Positions 53,472-63,154 are shown, counted from the first letter of the stretch. The stretch is 64,000 nt of DNA from Marinomonas primoryensis (GCF_013372285.1 NZ_CP054301.1:3562001-3626000), one strand, 5' to 3'. The notes: generated by a model from the sequence alone, not told the origin. Numbers and translations: made by a program.

Positions 53472-54656
53472 TTAAGCGAATGAAAGTAATGCTTTTGCCA
53501 CTAGCCGTTCATCGTACTTATCTACTTTTTCAGCAATCAATGGTGTTTTAATCACCATAATATTGAGGTCATTCAGTTGGTTAACATCCACCACACCATA
53601 ATCATACACATCATCGAGCAGCAAATAATCCAATGCTGAAAAGTGCGCCTCTGCTTTAACATCTGCCAAAACCGTTACGATCAAGCGCTTAATTCTTTCC
53701 ATTAATGGTAGTCCTTGCTGCTCAGGATCTACACCAAGGTTAGGCAAATACACTTTAGGATTCGGATTCTGACAAATGGATCGTCCAACGCCTTCAGGCA
53801 TGAGATTAGCCAGTAAACTACTGTAGAAGCTACCAGGGGGATAACAAATTAAATCCGCACCTTCGATAGCGTCCTTACGATCATCACCAATATGCTGATT
53901 CGTATGAACTATTTCACGCAACCCTTTATTCAACCACATACGTTTTATAGGGCTAGGTAAGGTCCCTTTTTCTTTGCCTGTAATATTATGTTGTCCTAAG
54001 ACGATGTCGCCATTTTCTAATTCAACGCCTAAATGAAAGCTCGCATCCAGCGTTGTTTTCACATCGCCTAGTGTTTTCACCAATCGAGAGAATAAAAAAA
54101 CGATAGGATCTAATTGCTGCTGATTGTTTAAGTAACCACCCGCCATGATAAGGTTACCAATGCTTGCCCCGCGCAAATCAAAGGCATCATGAATACGCGC
54201 TTGAGTAACGGCTAACTGGGTTTGTATCAAAGCTTTCATCGGATTCGGAATACACTCAATAAGAGGATGCTCTCCCGACACCAGTAGCTGTAATTGTGCC
54301 CTTAGCGCCAATGGCTCTTCATATTGGGCAAGACGATGCGTAAACAAATCATACACTTCAGGCTGCCCCATAACCGTTTCATCCGCCAACGCCATCAAAC
54401 GACTGCGCAAATCCCCCACAGCAGGAATATCAAACTCAGCGCGTAATCGAGCGGAGCTGCCGCCAGAATCAAAGGGAGTCACTAGATGAATAGAATGATG
54501 CGTGTACTCTTTAAAGACACGGCTGATTTTATTTAATGCTGAGCCGCCACTAAAAAACAACACTTTTGGCCCTTGTTCAGGCAAACTCTGATAACGATGG
54601 GCACGAACCAAATCCGGCATAACCATACGACGCCAAATACGCAAAGAGCCCGTCAT
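53472..54656 (-). CDS. CofD/YvcK-family protein (GAK-type CofD-like)
   Basis: Protein of 394 residues from the ATG at 54656, chosen because AGGA lies 5 bases upstream; two ATG codons further out have no ribosome site. It has the CofD/YvcK nucleotide-binding start KVLFFSGGSALNKISRVF and LVTPFDSGGSSARLR near residues 33-70, VGDLRSRLMALAD near 82, and IEGADLICYPPGSFYSSLLANLMPEG near 270. CofD transfers 2-phospholactate in cofactor F420 synthesis; YvcK binds UDP-sugars. This branch resembles CofD-like proteins found in GAK gene sets of proteobacteria. No F420 genes are near, so its role is open. Confidence 0.8.
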   Translation of the reverse strand: MTGSLRIWRRMVMPDLVRAHRYQSLPEQGPKVLFFSGGSALNKISRVFKEYTHHSIHLVTPFDSGGSSARLRAEFDIPAVGDLRSRLMALADETVMGQPEVYDLFTHRLAQYEEPLALRAQLQLLVSGEHPLIECIPNPMKALIQTQLAVTQARIHDAFDLRGASIGNLIMAGGYLNNQQQLDPIVFLFSRLVKTLGDVKTTLDASFHLGVELENGDIVLGQHNITGKEKGTLPSPIKRMWLNKGLREIVHTNQHIGDDRKDAIEGADLICYPPGSFYSSLLANLMPEGVGRSICQNPNPKVYLPNLGVDPEQQGLPLMERIKRLIVTVLADVKAEAHFSALDYLLLDDVYDYGVVDVNQLNDLNIMVIKTPLIAEKVDKYDERLVAKALLSFA

Positions 54657-54842
54657 AAACATCCTCATAATAATAAAAACTGTCGAATAGTACGAATAAT
54701 CAACTAAAAATAAAACAGTGACAACAGAACGTTCATCTGCTGACGCTTAAAATCTGTTTAAGCGTTATATTCTCGCCACACAGTGTTAAAATGAAAACCA
54801 ACTTATACAAAACAATAGCATGTATTACTGTCAGGAAGCGTC

Positions 54843-55610
54843 ATGGAAACCAAAACCTCGGGATCATCACTTAGCAAAGCACTCAACATGCTTAACCATG
54901 TTTGCACTTCACCTGTGCCATTACGTTTTGCAGAATTAGTCGACCTTTCTGAGCTCCCAAAAGCCACCGCCCACAGACAATTGAATACGTTACTTGAGCA
55001 TGGTCTCGTCCGCTTTGATGAACATAAACAAGCCTACTATCCGGGCTATCAATTACTTGCTCTTGCTCATCGTACATGGGCAAACTTAGACATTCGAGAC
55101 GTTGCCGCTGCTCCGATGCGAGACTTGTGGTCAAAAACACAAGAAACCATTCACCTCGCGGTTTTAGACGGCGCAGATGTTATTTATATTGATAAACTCG
55201 AAAGCCCTAAAAGCTTGCGTTTATACTCTGCCGTAGGGAAAAAAGGCCCTGTTTATTGTACAGGTGTCGGTAAAGCGATGCTGGCTTTTTTGCCTGAAGA
55301 CAAACAAGAGACCGTCATCGCCGCGCAATCTTTTATCCGTCACACAGACCATACCTTGATTACACCGCAGGCATTACGAGTCGATCTACAACAAGTTCAA
55401 AAAACAGGTATTTCACTCGATTTAGAAGAGCACGAGATGGGGATAAAATGTGCCGCTGCGCCTATCTTCAATACTCGTAACGAAGCCATTGCCGCCATTA
55501 GTGTGACCGCTCCCGCCTTTCGCACCAGTGACCAAACCTATGAAGAAATGAAAGTACATGTTAAGCACGCCGCGTACACTATTTCAAAACGACTTGGTGC
55601 ATGCGACTAA
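54843..55610 (+). CDS. IclR-family transcriptional regulator
   Basis: Regulator of 255 residues. The N-terminal winged helix is SKALNMLNHVCTSPVPLRFAELVDLSELPKATAHRQLNTLLEHGLV (about residues 10-55). The IclR effector domain follows: VYCTGVGKAMLAFLPED, GISLDLEEHEMGIKCAAAPIFN and AISVTAPAFR. IclR proteins sense small carboxylates or aromatic acids. It is divergent from the CofD-like gene and has the DUF808 gene 33 bases downstream on the same strand; neither is an obvious target. Confidence 0.92.
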   Translation: METKTSGSSLSKALNMLNHVCTSPVPLRFAELVDLSELPKATAHRQLNTLLEHGLVRFDEHKQAYYPGYQLLALAHRTWANLDIRDVAAAPMRDLWSKTQETIHLAVLDGADVIYIDKLESPKSLRLYSAVGKKGPVYCTGVGKAMLAFLPEDKQETVIAAQSFIRHTDHTLITPQALRVDLQQVQKTGISLDLEEHEMGIKCAAAPIFNTRNEAIAAISVTAPAFRTSDQTYEEMKVHVKHAAYTISKRLGACD

Positions 55611-55643
55611 TCAACATCGATAACGTTCAATTTTAAAGAGAAA

Positions 55644-56576
55644 ATGACCATGGCTATGACAGGTTTATTGGCGTTACTGGATGACATAACGACATTGCTC
55701 GATGATGTCGCGATTTTCTCTAAAGTTGCCGTAAAAAAGACCGCAGGAGTATTGGGAGATGACCTTGCTCTAAATGCTGAGCAAGTGTCTGGAGTGAAAG
55801 CAGATCGCGAACTCCCTGTCGTTTGGGCCGTTGCCAAAGGCTCCTTCCTAAACAAGCTTATCCTCGTACCACTCGCTCTGGCCATCAGTGCCTTTATGCC
55901 TTGGTTGATTCAACCTTTACTAATGGCTGGTGGTTTATACCTGTGCTTTGAAGGCGCCGAGAAAATATTACACTCTTTCAAAAACAACAAAGACGAAAAA
56001 GACACCCTTAGAAACAATATACAACAAGCCAAAAGCGACGCCGAGCTCTTAACACTAGAAAAAGGCAAAGTGCGTGGCGCTATTCGAACAGACTTTGTGC
56101 TGTCAGCTGAAATTATCGTCATCGCCCTTGGTACGGTGGCGGACCAAGACCTAATAACACAGGCCCTCGTCGTCAGTCTGATTGCGTTCGTTGTTACTGT
56201 TGGCGTGTATTTGTTGGTTGGACTCATTGTTCGCCTTGACGATATTGGCTTACACCTGCATCAATCCAGCAAAAAAATCATTCAACAACTGGGTTTCGTG
56301 ATATTGAAAGGCGCCCCCATGCTAATCCGACTGCTTACCATAGTCGGTACCATTGCCATGTTCTTGGTTGGTGGTGGTATTTTTGTACACGGCTTGCCAG
56401 TATTGCATCACGTTGCTGAACTGGCGGTCTCTGGTGACATCGCCCAACTTCCAGTTATGACAAGTGTCATCAATACTGGCGTAAGCTTATTGGTCGGACT
56501 GATTATTGGTAGCGTAGCTGTCTTGATCGCATCATTTTTGCCGAAAAAACCACAAAGCAAAGAATCAGAGCATTAA
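55644..56576 (+). CDS. DUF808 membrane protein, YedI-like
   Basis: Protein of 310 residues of the DUF808 (YedI) family. It starts GLLALLDDITTLLDDVAIFSKVAVKKTAGVLGDDLALNAEQVSG (about residues 7-50), has LPVVWAVAKGSFLNKLILVPLALAIS and PLLMAGGLYLCFEGAEKILH, and about eight hydrophobic segments. The function of DUF808 proteins is unknown. It probably shares a transcript with the IclR gene. A second in-frame ATG at 55650 is an equally possible start. Confidence 0.9.
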   Translation: MTMAMTGLLALLDDITTLLDDVAIFSKVAVKKTAGVLGDDLALNAEQVSGVKADRELPVVWAVAKGSFLNKLILVPLALAISAFMPWLIQPLLMAGGLYLCFEGAEKILHSFKNNKDEKDTLRNNIQQAKSDAELLTLEKGKVRGAIRTDFVLSAEIIVIALGTVADQDLITQALVVSLIAFVVTVGVYLLVGLIVRLDDIGLHLHQSSKKIIQQLGFVILKGAPMLIRLLTIVGTIAMFLVGGGIFVHGLPVLHHVAELAVSGDIAQLPVMTSVINTGVSLLVGLIIGSVAVLIASFLPKKPQSKESEH

Positions 56577-56579
56577 CGC

Positions 56580-57383
56580 TTAAACACGGCGAGCCGATAG
56601 TACGAAATCCGCCAACTCTGCAAAGCCCAACCCGCCAGGCTGAGTCGTTTGATAACGAGGCCGGTGGCGCATGATCGACAAATGCTCAGCAATATTAGCC
56701 ACTCCAACGCTTAGCGGAAAACGGGCAAACATGCTCTCATCGTTAGGCGCATCACCAACATACAGCACTTGTTGTTGTTGCTCAGCGTCACTTAAGCCAT
56801 AAACTTGACTCAATACGCGCTGAGCCATAGAAAATTTATCGTAACCTTGAGAGCAGACATTAATGTGTATCGAGCTCGCCTTTGCATTGAGACCCAGCGC
56901 AATCAAGGCAGCAAGACAGGCGTTTTTATCTTCTATCGCAGGCGGTGTAATATCTTGCGCGTAATCAATCGCCACATCCGTCAACCGATAAGACTGATCT
57001 CTTGCCAAGCGCAGTCGAGGAAACTGGATTAACACCTGATTAACTTGAGCAAGCAAACGCGCTTGTTCAGCACGCATTTCGAACTCGTCACGCCAAAAGG
57101 CATACGTAAGGTGTCGATCCGCGGTTTTACCAATAAAACACGCACCGCCCTCGGTAATCACACCATCAACAGGGAAAGATCTGGCGATCATATCAGACCA
57201 ACCCGCGCAGCCGCCTGTAACAGGAATCACCTTAAGCCCATTCACTTCCAGTTGGGCCAACGCGTGCAGTGTCTCAACAGGTAACTGCCCTTCCCAAGTA
57301 AGGGTGTCGTCAAAATCCGTTAAAATAAACCGTAACCCTTGGCAATCATGATTTGCTAGTGCAGAAAGAGCAGATATAGACAT
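56580..57383 (-). CDS. HAD-family (Cof/mannosyl-3-phosphoglycerate phosphatase-like) hydrolase
   Basis: Protein of 267 residues from the ATG at 57383, with AGGA 6 bases upstream; the frame is open back to 57449, overlapping the regulator gene. Motif I is FILTDFDDTLTW (Asp nucleophile and general acid), motif II VIPVTGG, motif III lysine in QGYDKFSMAQRVL, motif IV LYVGDAPNDESMF. The GxDxNDxxM-type ending GDAPNDESMF is that of class IIB HAD enzymes. It is the last gene of the ugp operon, 7 bases after the DeoR-type gene, which suggests it handles a phosphate ester linked to this pathway. Substrate unknown. Confidence 0.82.
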   Translation of the reverse strand: MSISALSALANHDCQGLRFILTDFDDTLTWEGQLPVETLHALAQLEVNGLKVIPVTGGCAGWSDMIARSFPVDGVITEGGACFIGKTADRHLTYAFWRDEFEMRAEQARLLAQVNQVLIQFPRLRLARDQSYRLTDVAIDYAQDITPPAIEDKNACLAALIALGLNAKASSIHINVCSQGYDKFSMAQRVLSQVYGLSDAEQQQQVLYVGDAPNDESMFARFPLSVGVANIAEHLSIMRHRPRYQTTQPGGLGFAELADFVLSARRV

Positions 57384-57390
57384 ATTCGTC

Positions 57391-58149
57391 CTAAGAACAA
57401 AGTTGAATTTGAACACCATGAGAGGTGAGTAAACGGGTTTGCTCTTCACTTAGAGCATCACTAAAAAACCAATCAATCGCCGAAAATGGCTGCACGCGCG
57501 CCATGGCTTTACGTCCCCATTTATGTTGATCCGCCACCAGCACGCTATAGCGACTTTGCTCTACTAAAACCCGACTTACAGCGGCTTCTTCAGGGTCGAA
57601 ATCCAAAATACCTTGGTCTTCATCCATGCCACCACAGCCCAATACACCATAGTCAAAATAATACTGTCGCAAACCCGACAGAGTCTCTTCGCCGACTAGA
57701 TCATGATGCTGATGCCGCAATTTACCCGCCAACACCCGCACTCGAATGTTGGGGTAATTACCAAGAATGCCGGCCACCGTTAAATTATTAGTAAACACTT
57801 GAAGGTTTTGGTGCGACACCAAGGCTTTAGCGACGTATTCGACGGTCGTACCAATGCCTAAAAACACCGACGCACCATCTGGAATCAACTGAGCCACTTG
57901 CGCCGCAATCGACGTTTTCGCATCGCCATTCAAAAATTGACGATGGTCAAAAGGCAAATTTTCTGCACTGGAAACCGGTGAAATGCCACCATGAGTGCGA
58001 CGAATCAAATGACGTTCGGCCAGCTGATTAATGTCTTTTCGTATGGTTTGCGATGACACATTAAACCGTGCCACCATGTCTTCCACCAACAAAGCGTCTT
58101 CTTGTTGCACCCAGTTTAATATCTGGTTTTGTCGCTCATTCAAACCCAC
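57391..58149 (-). CDS. DeoR-family transcriptional regulator of the ugp operon
   Basis: Protein of 252 residues. The N-terminal DeoR helix-turn-helix is LNWVQQEDALLVEDMVARFNVSSQTIRKDINQLAERHLIRRTHGG near residues 10-55. The C-terminal sugar-phosphate sensor has FLGIGTTVEYVAKAL, VFTNNLTVAGILG and GCGGMDEDQGILDFDPEEAAVSRVLVEQS. Relatives such as GlpR respond to glycerol-3-phosphate, which fits the neighbours. It is encoded 31 bases after ugpQ. Its binding sites are probably the three TTTCAxxTGAAA-type repeats before ugpB. Confidence 0.88.
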   Translation of the reverse strand: MGLNERQNQILNWVQQEDALLVEDMVARFNVSSQTIRKDINQLAERHLIRRTHGGISPVSSAENLPFDHRQFLNGDAKTSIAAQVAQLIPDGASVFLGIGTTVEYVAKALVSHQNLQVFTNNLTVAGILGNYPNIRVRVLAGKLRHQHHDLVGEETLSGLRQYYFDYGVLGCGGMDEDQGILDFDPEEAAVSRVLVEQSRYSVLVADQHKWGRKAMARVQPFSAIDWFFSDALSEEQTRLLTSHGVQIQLCS

Positions 58150-58180
58150 AAAATAACCCTAAATAAACAGATAAAAGTAA

Positions 58181-58969
58181 CTAAGCCGATAGAAAGGCAA
58201 ATTTTGTTGGATCATCGGTAATTACCGCATCCATTCCCCACGCCCAATGGGATTCTACTTTTCGTGGATCATTAGCGGTGTAACACAGTAATTTATAACC
58301 TGCCGCTTTTACGGCTTGCGCCTGCGACTGTGTCAATCGAGAATAATCGCAATTTAAGCTGTACGCTTTAATGCCTTCAAGTTGAGCCTGCCAGTCTTCT
58401 GGAATGTCTTCATAGAGTTGAGCCAAATGACGATCAACATCGATGTCGTAGCACAACTGTAAAGCGGCGTGATTGAAGCTTGAGATCATTAAATTATCAT
58501 TGTCTTCCCAATGATCTCGTAGCATTGCCAGCACAGTAGGAACAATGTTTTCAACGTCCGCGCCATCGTGTTTAATTTCAAGATTCAAACCTAGGTTTAA
58601 AGATTGAATGCACTCCAGTGCGTCTAACAAAGTGGGGACCTTTTCACCTGCAAAATCCGCAGAAAACCAAGACCCGGCATCTAATTCAGCCACATCTGCA
58701 GGTCGCGCATCTCGTGTAACACCAGTCCCATTGGTACAACGGTCCAGCGTATCGTCATGGAAAATGACCAACCCGCCTTCGGCGATTAAGTACACATCAA
58801 TTTCCACCCATGTCGCGCCAGCGTCAGCCGCTGCACGAATGGAAGCCAAGGTGTTTTCAGGTGCCAACAAAGCAGCGCCACGATGCCCCATCACTTTTGT
58901 GTTCAATACACGATCTTTCGAAGCATGATCGTTTGAAACCTTGTCATTTAAAACTTTGTCATTTTGCAT
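58181..58969 (-). CDS. ugpQ: Glycerophosphodiester phosphodiesterase
   Basis: Protein of 262 residues from the ATG at 58969, 7 bases after the ugpC stop. The GDPD motif is MGHRGAALLAPENTLASIRAA, then ATWVEIDVYLIAEGGLVIFHDDTLDRCTNGTG, giving the HR...ExD...HD set. It hydrolyses glycerophosphodiesters to glycerol-3-phosphate and an alcohol in the cytoplasm. Residues 3-27 before the domain are five copies of a degenerate pentapeptide (NDKVL, NDKVS, NDHAS, KDRVL, NTKVM). Translation from the ATG at 58891 would remove them. Confidence 0.9.
   Translation of the reverse strand: MQNDKVLNDKVSNDHASKDRVLNTKVMGHRGAALLAPENTLASIRAAADAGATWVEIDVYLIAEGGLVIFHDDTLDRCTNGTGVTRDARPADVAELDAGSWFSADFAGEKVPTLLDALECIQSLNLGLNLEIKHDGADVENIVPTVLAMLRDHWEDNDNLMISSFNHAALQLCYDIDVDRHLAQLYEDIPEDWQAQLEGIKAYSLNCDYSRLTQSQAQAVKAAGYKLLCYTANDPRKVESHWAWGMDAVITDDPTKFAFLSA
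58889..58963 (-). repeat. Five degenerate 15-base repeats at the start of ugpQ
   Basis: On the minus strand five units of 15 bases encode NDKVL, NDKVS, NDHAS, KDRVL and NTKVM. The first two units are nearly identical in DNA. They end directly before the GDPD domain. Confidence 0.7.
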
Positions 58970-58976
58970 GTTACTC

Positions 58977-60044
58977 TCACAATCTTTGTTGAGTTTTTGC
59001 GTCAAATAAGTGCCAATATTGTACAGGCGCAGTTAGCCACATTAGGCTATTTATGTCTGGTAAATGCGGTCCAGCCAAACGAACAACCATCGGCTCCCCT
59101 TTACCAGATTCAGCTTCTAACACACCATGTATCAATGTCTCAGCGCCCAGTGATTCTACCGCTTGAATACGCAAAGCGAAATCAGCATTTTGCTCATCGG
59201 ACACCTCTAGATGCTCTGGGCGAATACCCCATACAATGGCACCGCGGTGCTCATGAGAGAGTGGCAAGGTAAACGTTTCAGTGATTTTTATGCCTTGCTC
59301 CGTCACATTGGCGTCCATCAAATTCATAGACGGAGAACCAATAAACGCCGCCACAAAAGGGGTTGCCGGTTTATTGTATATATCCATTGGCGTACCAATC
59401 TGTTCGGCTCTGCCTTTATTCAATACTACCAATCGATCCGCCAACGTCATGGCTTCAACCTGATCGTGCGTCACGTACAACGTCGTCGTTCCTAATTTAC
59501 GCTGTAACTGACGGATCTCAACTCGCATCTGTACACGTAACTTGGCATCAAGATTCGACAATGGCTCATCGAATAAAAATACTTTCGGGTCTCGCACCAT
59601 CGCACGCCCCATTGCCACCCGCTGACGCTGACCGCCAGATAACTGACCCGGTTTACGCTGTAATAATTCGGTTAAGCCCAACATCTCAGCGACGCCTGAT
59701 ACTTTTTCTTCGATCTGCTCTTTCGGCACACCACGATTTTTCAAACCATACGCCATATTGTTGTAAACCGTCATATGCGGATACAAGGCGTAATTCTGGA
59801 ACACCATCGCGATATCACGTTCTGCTGGTTCTTTTTCATTCATGCGCGCGCCACGAATACGCAGTTCACCGTCAGAAATACTTTCCAAGCCCGCCACCAT
59901 ACGCAGCAACGTCGATTTACCACAACCTGATGGACCGACTAAAACAATGAATTCACCTTCTTCAATAGAAAGATCCACACTGGGAATGGCGTGATAACCG
60001 TTAGGGTAAGTTTTACCAATTTTTTCTAAAATTACATCCGTCAT
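58977..60044 (-). CDS. ugpC: Glycerol-3-phosphate ABC transporter ATP-binding protein UgpC
   Basis: ABC ATPase of 355 residues of the MalK/UgpC family, from the ATG at 60044 with GGAGAAG upstream; a GTG just before it shares a base with the ugpE stop. Walker A GPSGCGKST is near residue 36, the signature LSGGQRQR near 134, Walker B FLFDEPLSNLDAKLR, and the switch His in LYVTHDQVEAMTLADR. The C-terminal TOBE region follows (IVWGIRPEHLEV). It drives glycerol-3-phosphate import through UgpAE. Confidence 0.93.
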   Translation of the reverse strand: MTDVILEKIGKTYPNGYHAIPSVDLSIEEGEFIVLVGPSGCGKSTLLRMVAGLESISDGELRIRGARMNEKEPAERDIAMVFQNYALYPHMTVYNNMAYGLKNRGVPKEQIEEKVSGVAEMLGLTELLQRKPGQLSGGQRQRVAMGRAMVRDPKVFLFDEPLSNLDAKLRVQMRVEIRQLQRKLGTTTLYVTHDQVEAMTLADRLVVLNKGRAEQIGTPMDIYNKPATPFVAAFIGSPSMNLMDANVTEQGIKITETFTLPLSHEHRGAIVWGIRPEHLEVSDEQNADFALRIQAVESLGAETLIHGVLEAESGKGEPMVVRLAGPHLPDINSLMWLTAPVQYWHLFDAKTQQRL

Positions 60045-60046
60045 CA

Positions 60047-60895
60047 CTACTTCTCCGAATCCACTAAACCTTTAACAAACAACTTCTGCATACCAATAAC
60101 CACCGCAACAGGCGGCAACATCGCAAGTAAAGTCGTCGCCATAATCTGATTCCACGCAATGTCGCCATCGGTAACCGATAACATACGCTTAATACTCATT
60201 ACCAAGGTGTAATAAGCGTCGTCTGTCGTAATCAGCAAAGGCCATAAATATTGATTCCAACCATATATGAATAAAATCACAAACAATGCCGCAATATTTG
60301 TCCGAGACAGGGGCAGCAAAATATCAAAAAAGAAACGCCACGGCCCAGCGCCATCCATTCTTGCCGCTTCAACCAATTCACCTGGGATACTCAAAAAGCA
60401 CTGCCGAAACAAAAACGTTGCCGTCGCACTGGCAATTAATGGCAGCGTTAACCCCGTATAACTGTTCAGTAAATCAAGATTCGCCACTACCTCATAAGTC
60501 GGTACAATTCGTACTTCGACAGGAAGCATTAGCGTCATGAAAATGACCCAAAAACAAAAGTTTCGGAATGGAAAGCGAAAGAAAACAATGGCATAAGCAG
60601 ACAACAACGAAATGGCAATTTTGCCAAAGGTAATCCCCAGCGCCATCACCAACGAGTTTAGCATCATCAAAAAAACAGGCGTTTCCACGCCATTACCGGC
60701 TTTTTCAAACAACACCGTCTTCCATGTTTCCACACCCGCATCACCAAACCACAAAGGAATATGACCGACACCAAAAGCGGAGGCTGGATGCGTTGAAGCC
60801 ACCAATGCCATCCACACTGGCAAGGCAACCAAAGCAATACCCACCATTAACGTCGCGTGGCTAGTAACCGTTAACCAAGGTCGATTTTCGATCAT
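60047..60895 (-). CDS. ugpE: Glycerol-3-phosphate ABC transporter permease UgpE
   Basis: Inner-membrane protein of 282 residues with six transmembrane segments. The EAA loop is [28 protein letters not shown] near residue 174. UgpE-type features are [42 protein letters not shown] and [15 protein letters not shown]. Its start overlaps the ugpA stop by 4 bases (ATGA). It forms the channel with UgpA. Confidence 0.94.
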   Translation of the reverse strand: MIENRPWLTVTSHATLMVGIALVALPVWMALVASTHPASAFGVGHIPLWFGDAGVETWKTVLFEKAGNGVETPVFLMMLNSLVMALGITFGKIAISLLSAYAIVFFRFPFRNFCFWVIFMTLMLPVEVRIVPTYEVVANLDLLNSYTGLTLPLIASATATFLFRQCFLSIPGELVEAARMDGAGPWRFFFDILLPLSRTNIAALFVILFIYGWNQYLWPLLITTDDAYYTLVMSIKRMLSVTDGDIAWNQIMATTLLAMLPPVAVVIGMQKLFVKGLVDSEK

Positions 60896-61782
60896 GAGTA
60901 CTGCACCTTACGCTCAATAAAACGAAACTGAATAACGGTCATAAGACCGACAATTCCCATCAAAACAACAGATTGAGCCGCAGAACCACCAAGATCTAAA
61001 CCAACAAAACCATCATCAAACACTTTATAAACCAAGGTTGTCGTACTTTGTCCTGGGCCACCTTTGGTTGTGGCATCGATCACACCAAAGGTTTCAAAAA
61101 AGGCGTACACAAGGTTAACGACTAACAGGAAAAACGTCGTTGGAGACAGAAGAGGAAAGACAATGGTCCAAAAACGCTTAAATGGACTCGCCCCATCGAT
61201 CGCCGCCGCTTCGATCAATGAACGAGGCACCGCTTGTAATCCAGCCAGAAAGAATAAAAAATTGTAACTAACCTGCTTCCACGTTGACGCAATCACCACC
61301 AAAATCATGGCTTGGTTGCCATTAAGATAATGGTTCCAATCCACACCAGCAGACTTTAGCCACAAGGCAATCGGCCCCATGCTAGGGTCAAATAATATCC
61401 ACCAAAGCACACCCGCTAAGGCAGGAGCGACCGCGTAAGGCCAAATCAACAAGGTTTGATACGCCAACTTACCCCGAATAATACGATCCGCCATCACCGC
61501 CAGTAATAGCGCAACCGACATGCCAACAACGGCAACCGAAAAACTAAAAAATAACGTGGTTAAAATAGATTGGTAATACAGTGGATCGGTAAATAAATCG
61601 ATAAAGTTTTCAAAACCAACAAACTCGCGACTTAAACCGAATGCGTCTTCTATGTAAAACGCTTGCTCTAACGCTTGTTCGGCAGGCCACAGAAAAAAAA
61701 TCGCTGTCACCACCAACTGAGGTAGCAACAATAACCAAGGGAGGCCTTTTTGAGGGAAGGTAACCGTCATAGAAGTATCCAA
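60892..61782 (-). CDS. ugpA: Glycerol-3-phosphate ABC transporter permease UgpA
   Basis: Permease of 296 residues with six hydrophobic segments. UgpA-type features are [30 protein letters not shown] near residue 14, the EAA loop [31 protein letters not shown] near 189 and [33 protein letters not shown]. The partner permease overlaps its end by 4 bases. A hairpin separates it from ugpB upstream. Confidence 0.94.
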   Translation of the reverse strand: MDTSMTVTFPQKGLPWLLLLPQLVVTAIFFLWPAEQALEQAFYIEDAFGLSREFVGFENFIDLFTDPLYYQSILTTLFFSFSVAVVGMSVALLLAVMADRIIRGKLAYQTLLIWPYAVAPALAGVLWWILFDPSMGPIALWLKSAGVDWNHYLNGNQAMILVVIASTWKQVSYNFLFFLAGLQAVPRSLIEAAAIDGASPFKRFWTIVFPLLSPTTFFLLVVNLVYAFFETFGVIDATTKGGPGQSTTTLVYKVFDDGFVGLDLGGSAAQSVVLMGIVGLMTVIQFRFIERKVQYS

Positions 61783-61808
61783 AAAAAATAAAACGACAAA
61801 TAACGCCT

Positions 61809-61845
61809 AAAAAAATCGCCCTTATGACACATCATAAGGGCGATT
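61809..61845 (-). terminator. Hairpin between ugpB and ugpA
   Basis: AATCGCCCTTATGA (61814-61827), loop CACA, TCATAAGGGCGATT (61832-61845): a perfect 14-base-pair stem. On the minus strand it is followed by seven T residues. It lies just after the ugpB stop and should act as a partial terminator. Confidence 0.9.
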
Positions 61846-61852
61846 GATTTGA

Positions 61853-63154
61853 TTAATCGTTCGCTTTTTCAAACTTACGAAGTAAAGAGTTGCCACGCTC
61901 TACCGCAGTGTCTAATGCGGTTTGAGCATCAACATCACCACTCCATACAGTCTCAAGTGCTTCATCGATCACGCCACGAATTTGAACAAAATTACCCAAA
62001 CGCAGGCCTTTCGTGTTGGCGGTTGGTGTACCGGTTGTCATCTGAATAACACCCGTTTCTGTGCCTGGGTTAGCTGCATAGAAACCTTGCCCTTTGGTCA
62101 AATCATACGCCGCGTGAGTGATTGGCAGATAACCAGAGAATTGATGCCAATCCGCCTGAACAGACGCACGAGACAAGTAGCTTAGGAAAGACGCAACGCC
62201 TTTGTATTCCTCTTTAGTGTGACCTTGAAGAACCCACAAAGAAGCGCCACCGATAATGGTATTAGAAGGCTGCTTTACTTTGCCTTCCCAATAAGGAAGC
62301 TCTGCGACACCAAAATCAAATTTGGCATTACGTTTGATACCCGCATAACCGGCAGACGACTCGGTAAACATAGCGCATTCTTGGCTATAGAATTTAGCGG
62401 CGCCATCGTTTGTGCGTCCTGAGTAACTAAAAACACCACTTTTTTGCCATTCGCCCATTTTCTTAACATGAGCCACTTGAAGAGGACCATTAAACTTCAA
62501 CTCTGTTTTCAAACCGCCAAAACCATTATCAAGTGATGCAAATGGTACATTGTGGCGTGCACTGAAGTTTTCTAATTGAACCCAAGACTGCCAAGACGTG
62601 GTGAAACCACACGTCACACCAGACGCTTGAAGTTTCTTAGACACACTTTCTACATCTTGCCACGTTTTCGGCGCTTGGCTAATGCCCGCTTTTTTAAACA
62701 AATCTTTGTTGTAGTACAAAACAGGCGTTGAACTGTTGAACGGCATGGACAACATTTTGCCTTCACTGCTGGTGTAATAGCCTGTGACTGCGCTTAAATA
62801 CGTACTTTCATCAAACGGTTGACCGGATTCACGCATCAATTGATGAACAGGATAAATCGCACCTTTCGCCGCCATCATGCTAGCGGTGCCCACTTCAAAT
62901 ACTTGAACGATAGCAGGCTGCTGCTTTGCGCGGAACGCGGCAATAGCAGACGTCATGGTTTCTGTATAATTGCCTTTATAAACCGGCTTTACTTCGTACG
63001 CATCTTGAGAATCGTTAAAGTTTTTAGCGATTTCATTAACTTTTTCACCATTGGCACCACCCATTGCGTGCCACCATTCTACTTCCGTCGCTGCCAATGC
63101 TGAACCAGCAACAGACAAACCAACAACCACCGACGCTAATTTCAATTTATGCAT
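61853..63154 (-). CDS. ugpB: Glycerol-3-phosphate-binding periplasmic protein UgpB
   Basis: Protein of 433 residues from the ATG at 63154, with AGGA 8 bases before it; a GTG at 63169 lies within this ribosome site. A signal peptide of about 21 residues ends GSALA. It matches UgpB by eye: VEWWHAMGGANGEKVNEIAKNFN, VKPVYKGNYTETMTSAIAAFRAKQQPAIVQVFEVGTASMMA, STPVLYYNKDLFKKAGI and SGYLPITHAAY. It binds sn-glycerol-3-phosphate and glycerophosphodiesters. It is the first gene of the operon. Confidence 0.95.
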   Translation of the reverse strand: MHKLKLASVVVGLSVAGSALAATEVEWWHAMGGANGEKVNEIAKNFNDSQDAYEVKPVYKGNYTETMTSAIAAFRAKQQPAIVQVFEVGTASMMAAKGAIYPVHQLMRESGQPFDESTYLSAVTGYYTSSEGKMLSMPFNSSTPVLYYNKDLFKKAGISQAPKTWQDVESVSKKLQASGVTCGFTTSWQSWVQLENFSARHNVPFASLDNGFGGLKTELKFNGPLQVAHVKKMGEWQKSGVFSYSGRTNDGAAKFYSQECAMFTESSAGYAGIKRNAKFDFGVAELPYWEGKVKQPSNTIIGGASLWVLQGHTKEEYKGVASFLSYLSRASVQADWHQFSGYLPITHAAYDLTKGQGFYAANPGTETGVIQMTTGTPTANTKGLRLGNFVQIRGVIDEALETVWSGDVDAQTALDTAVERGNSLLRKFEKAND

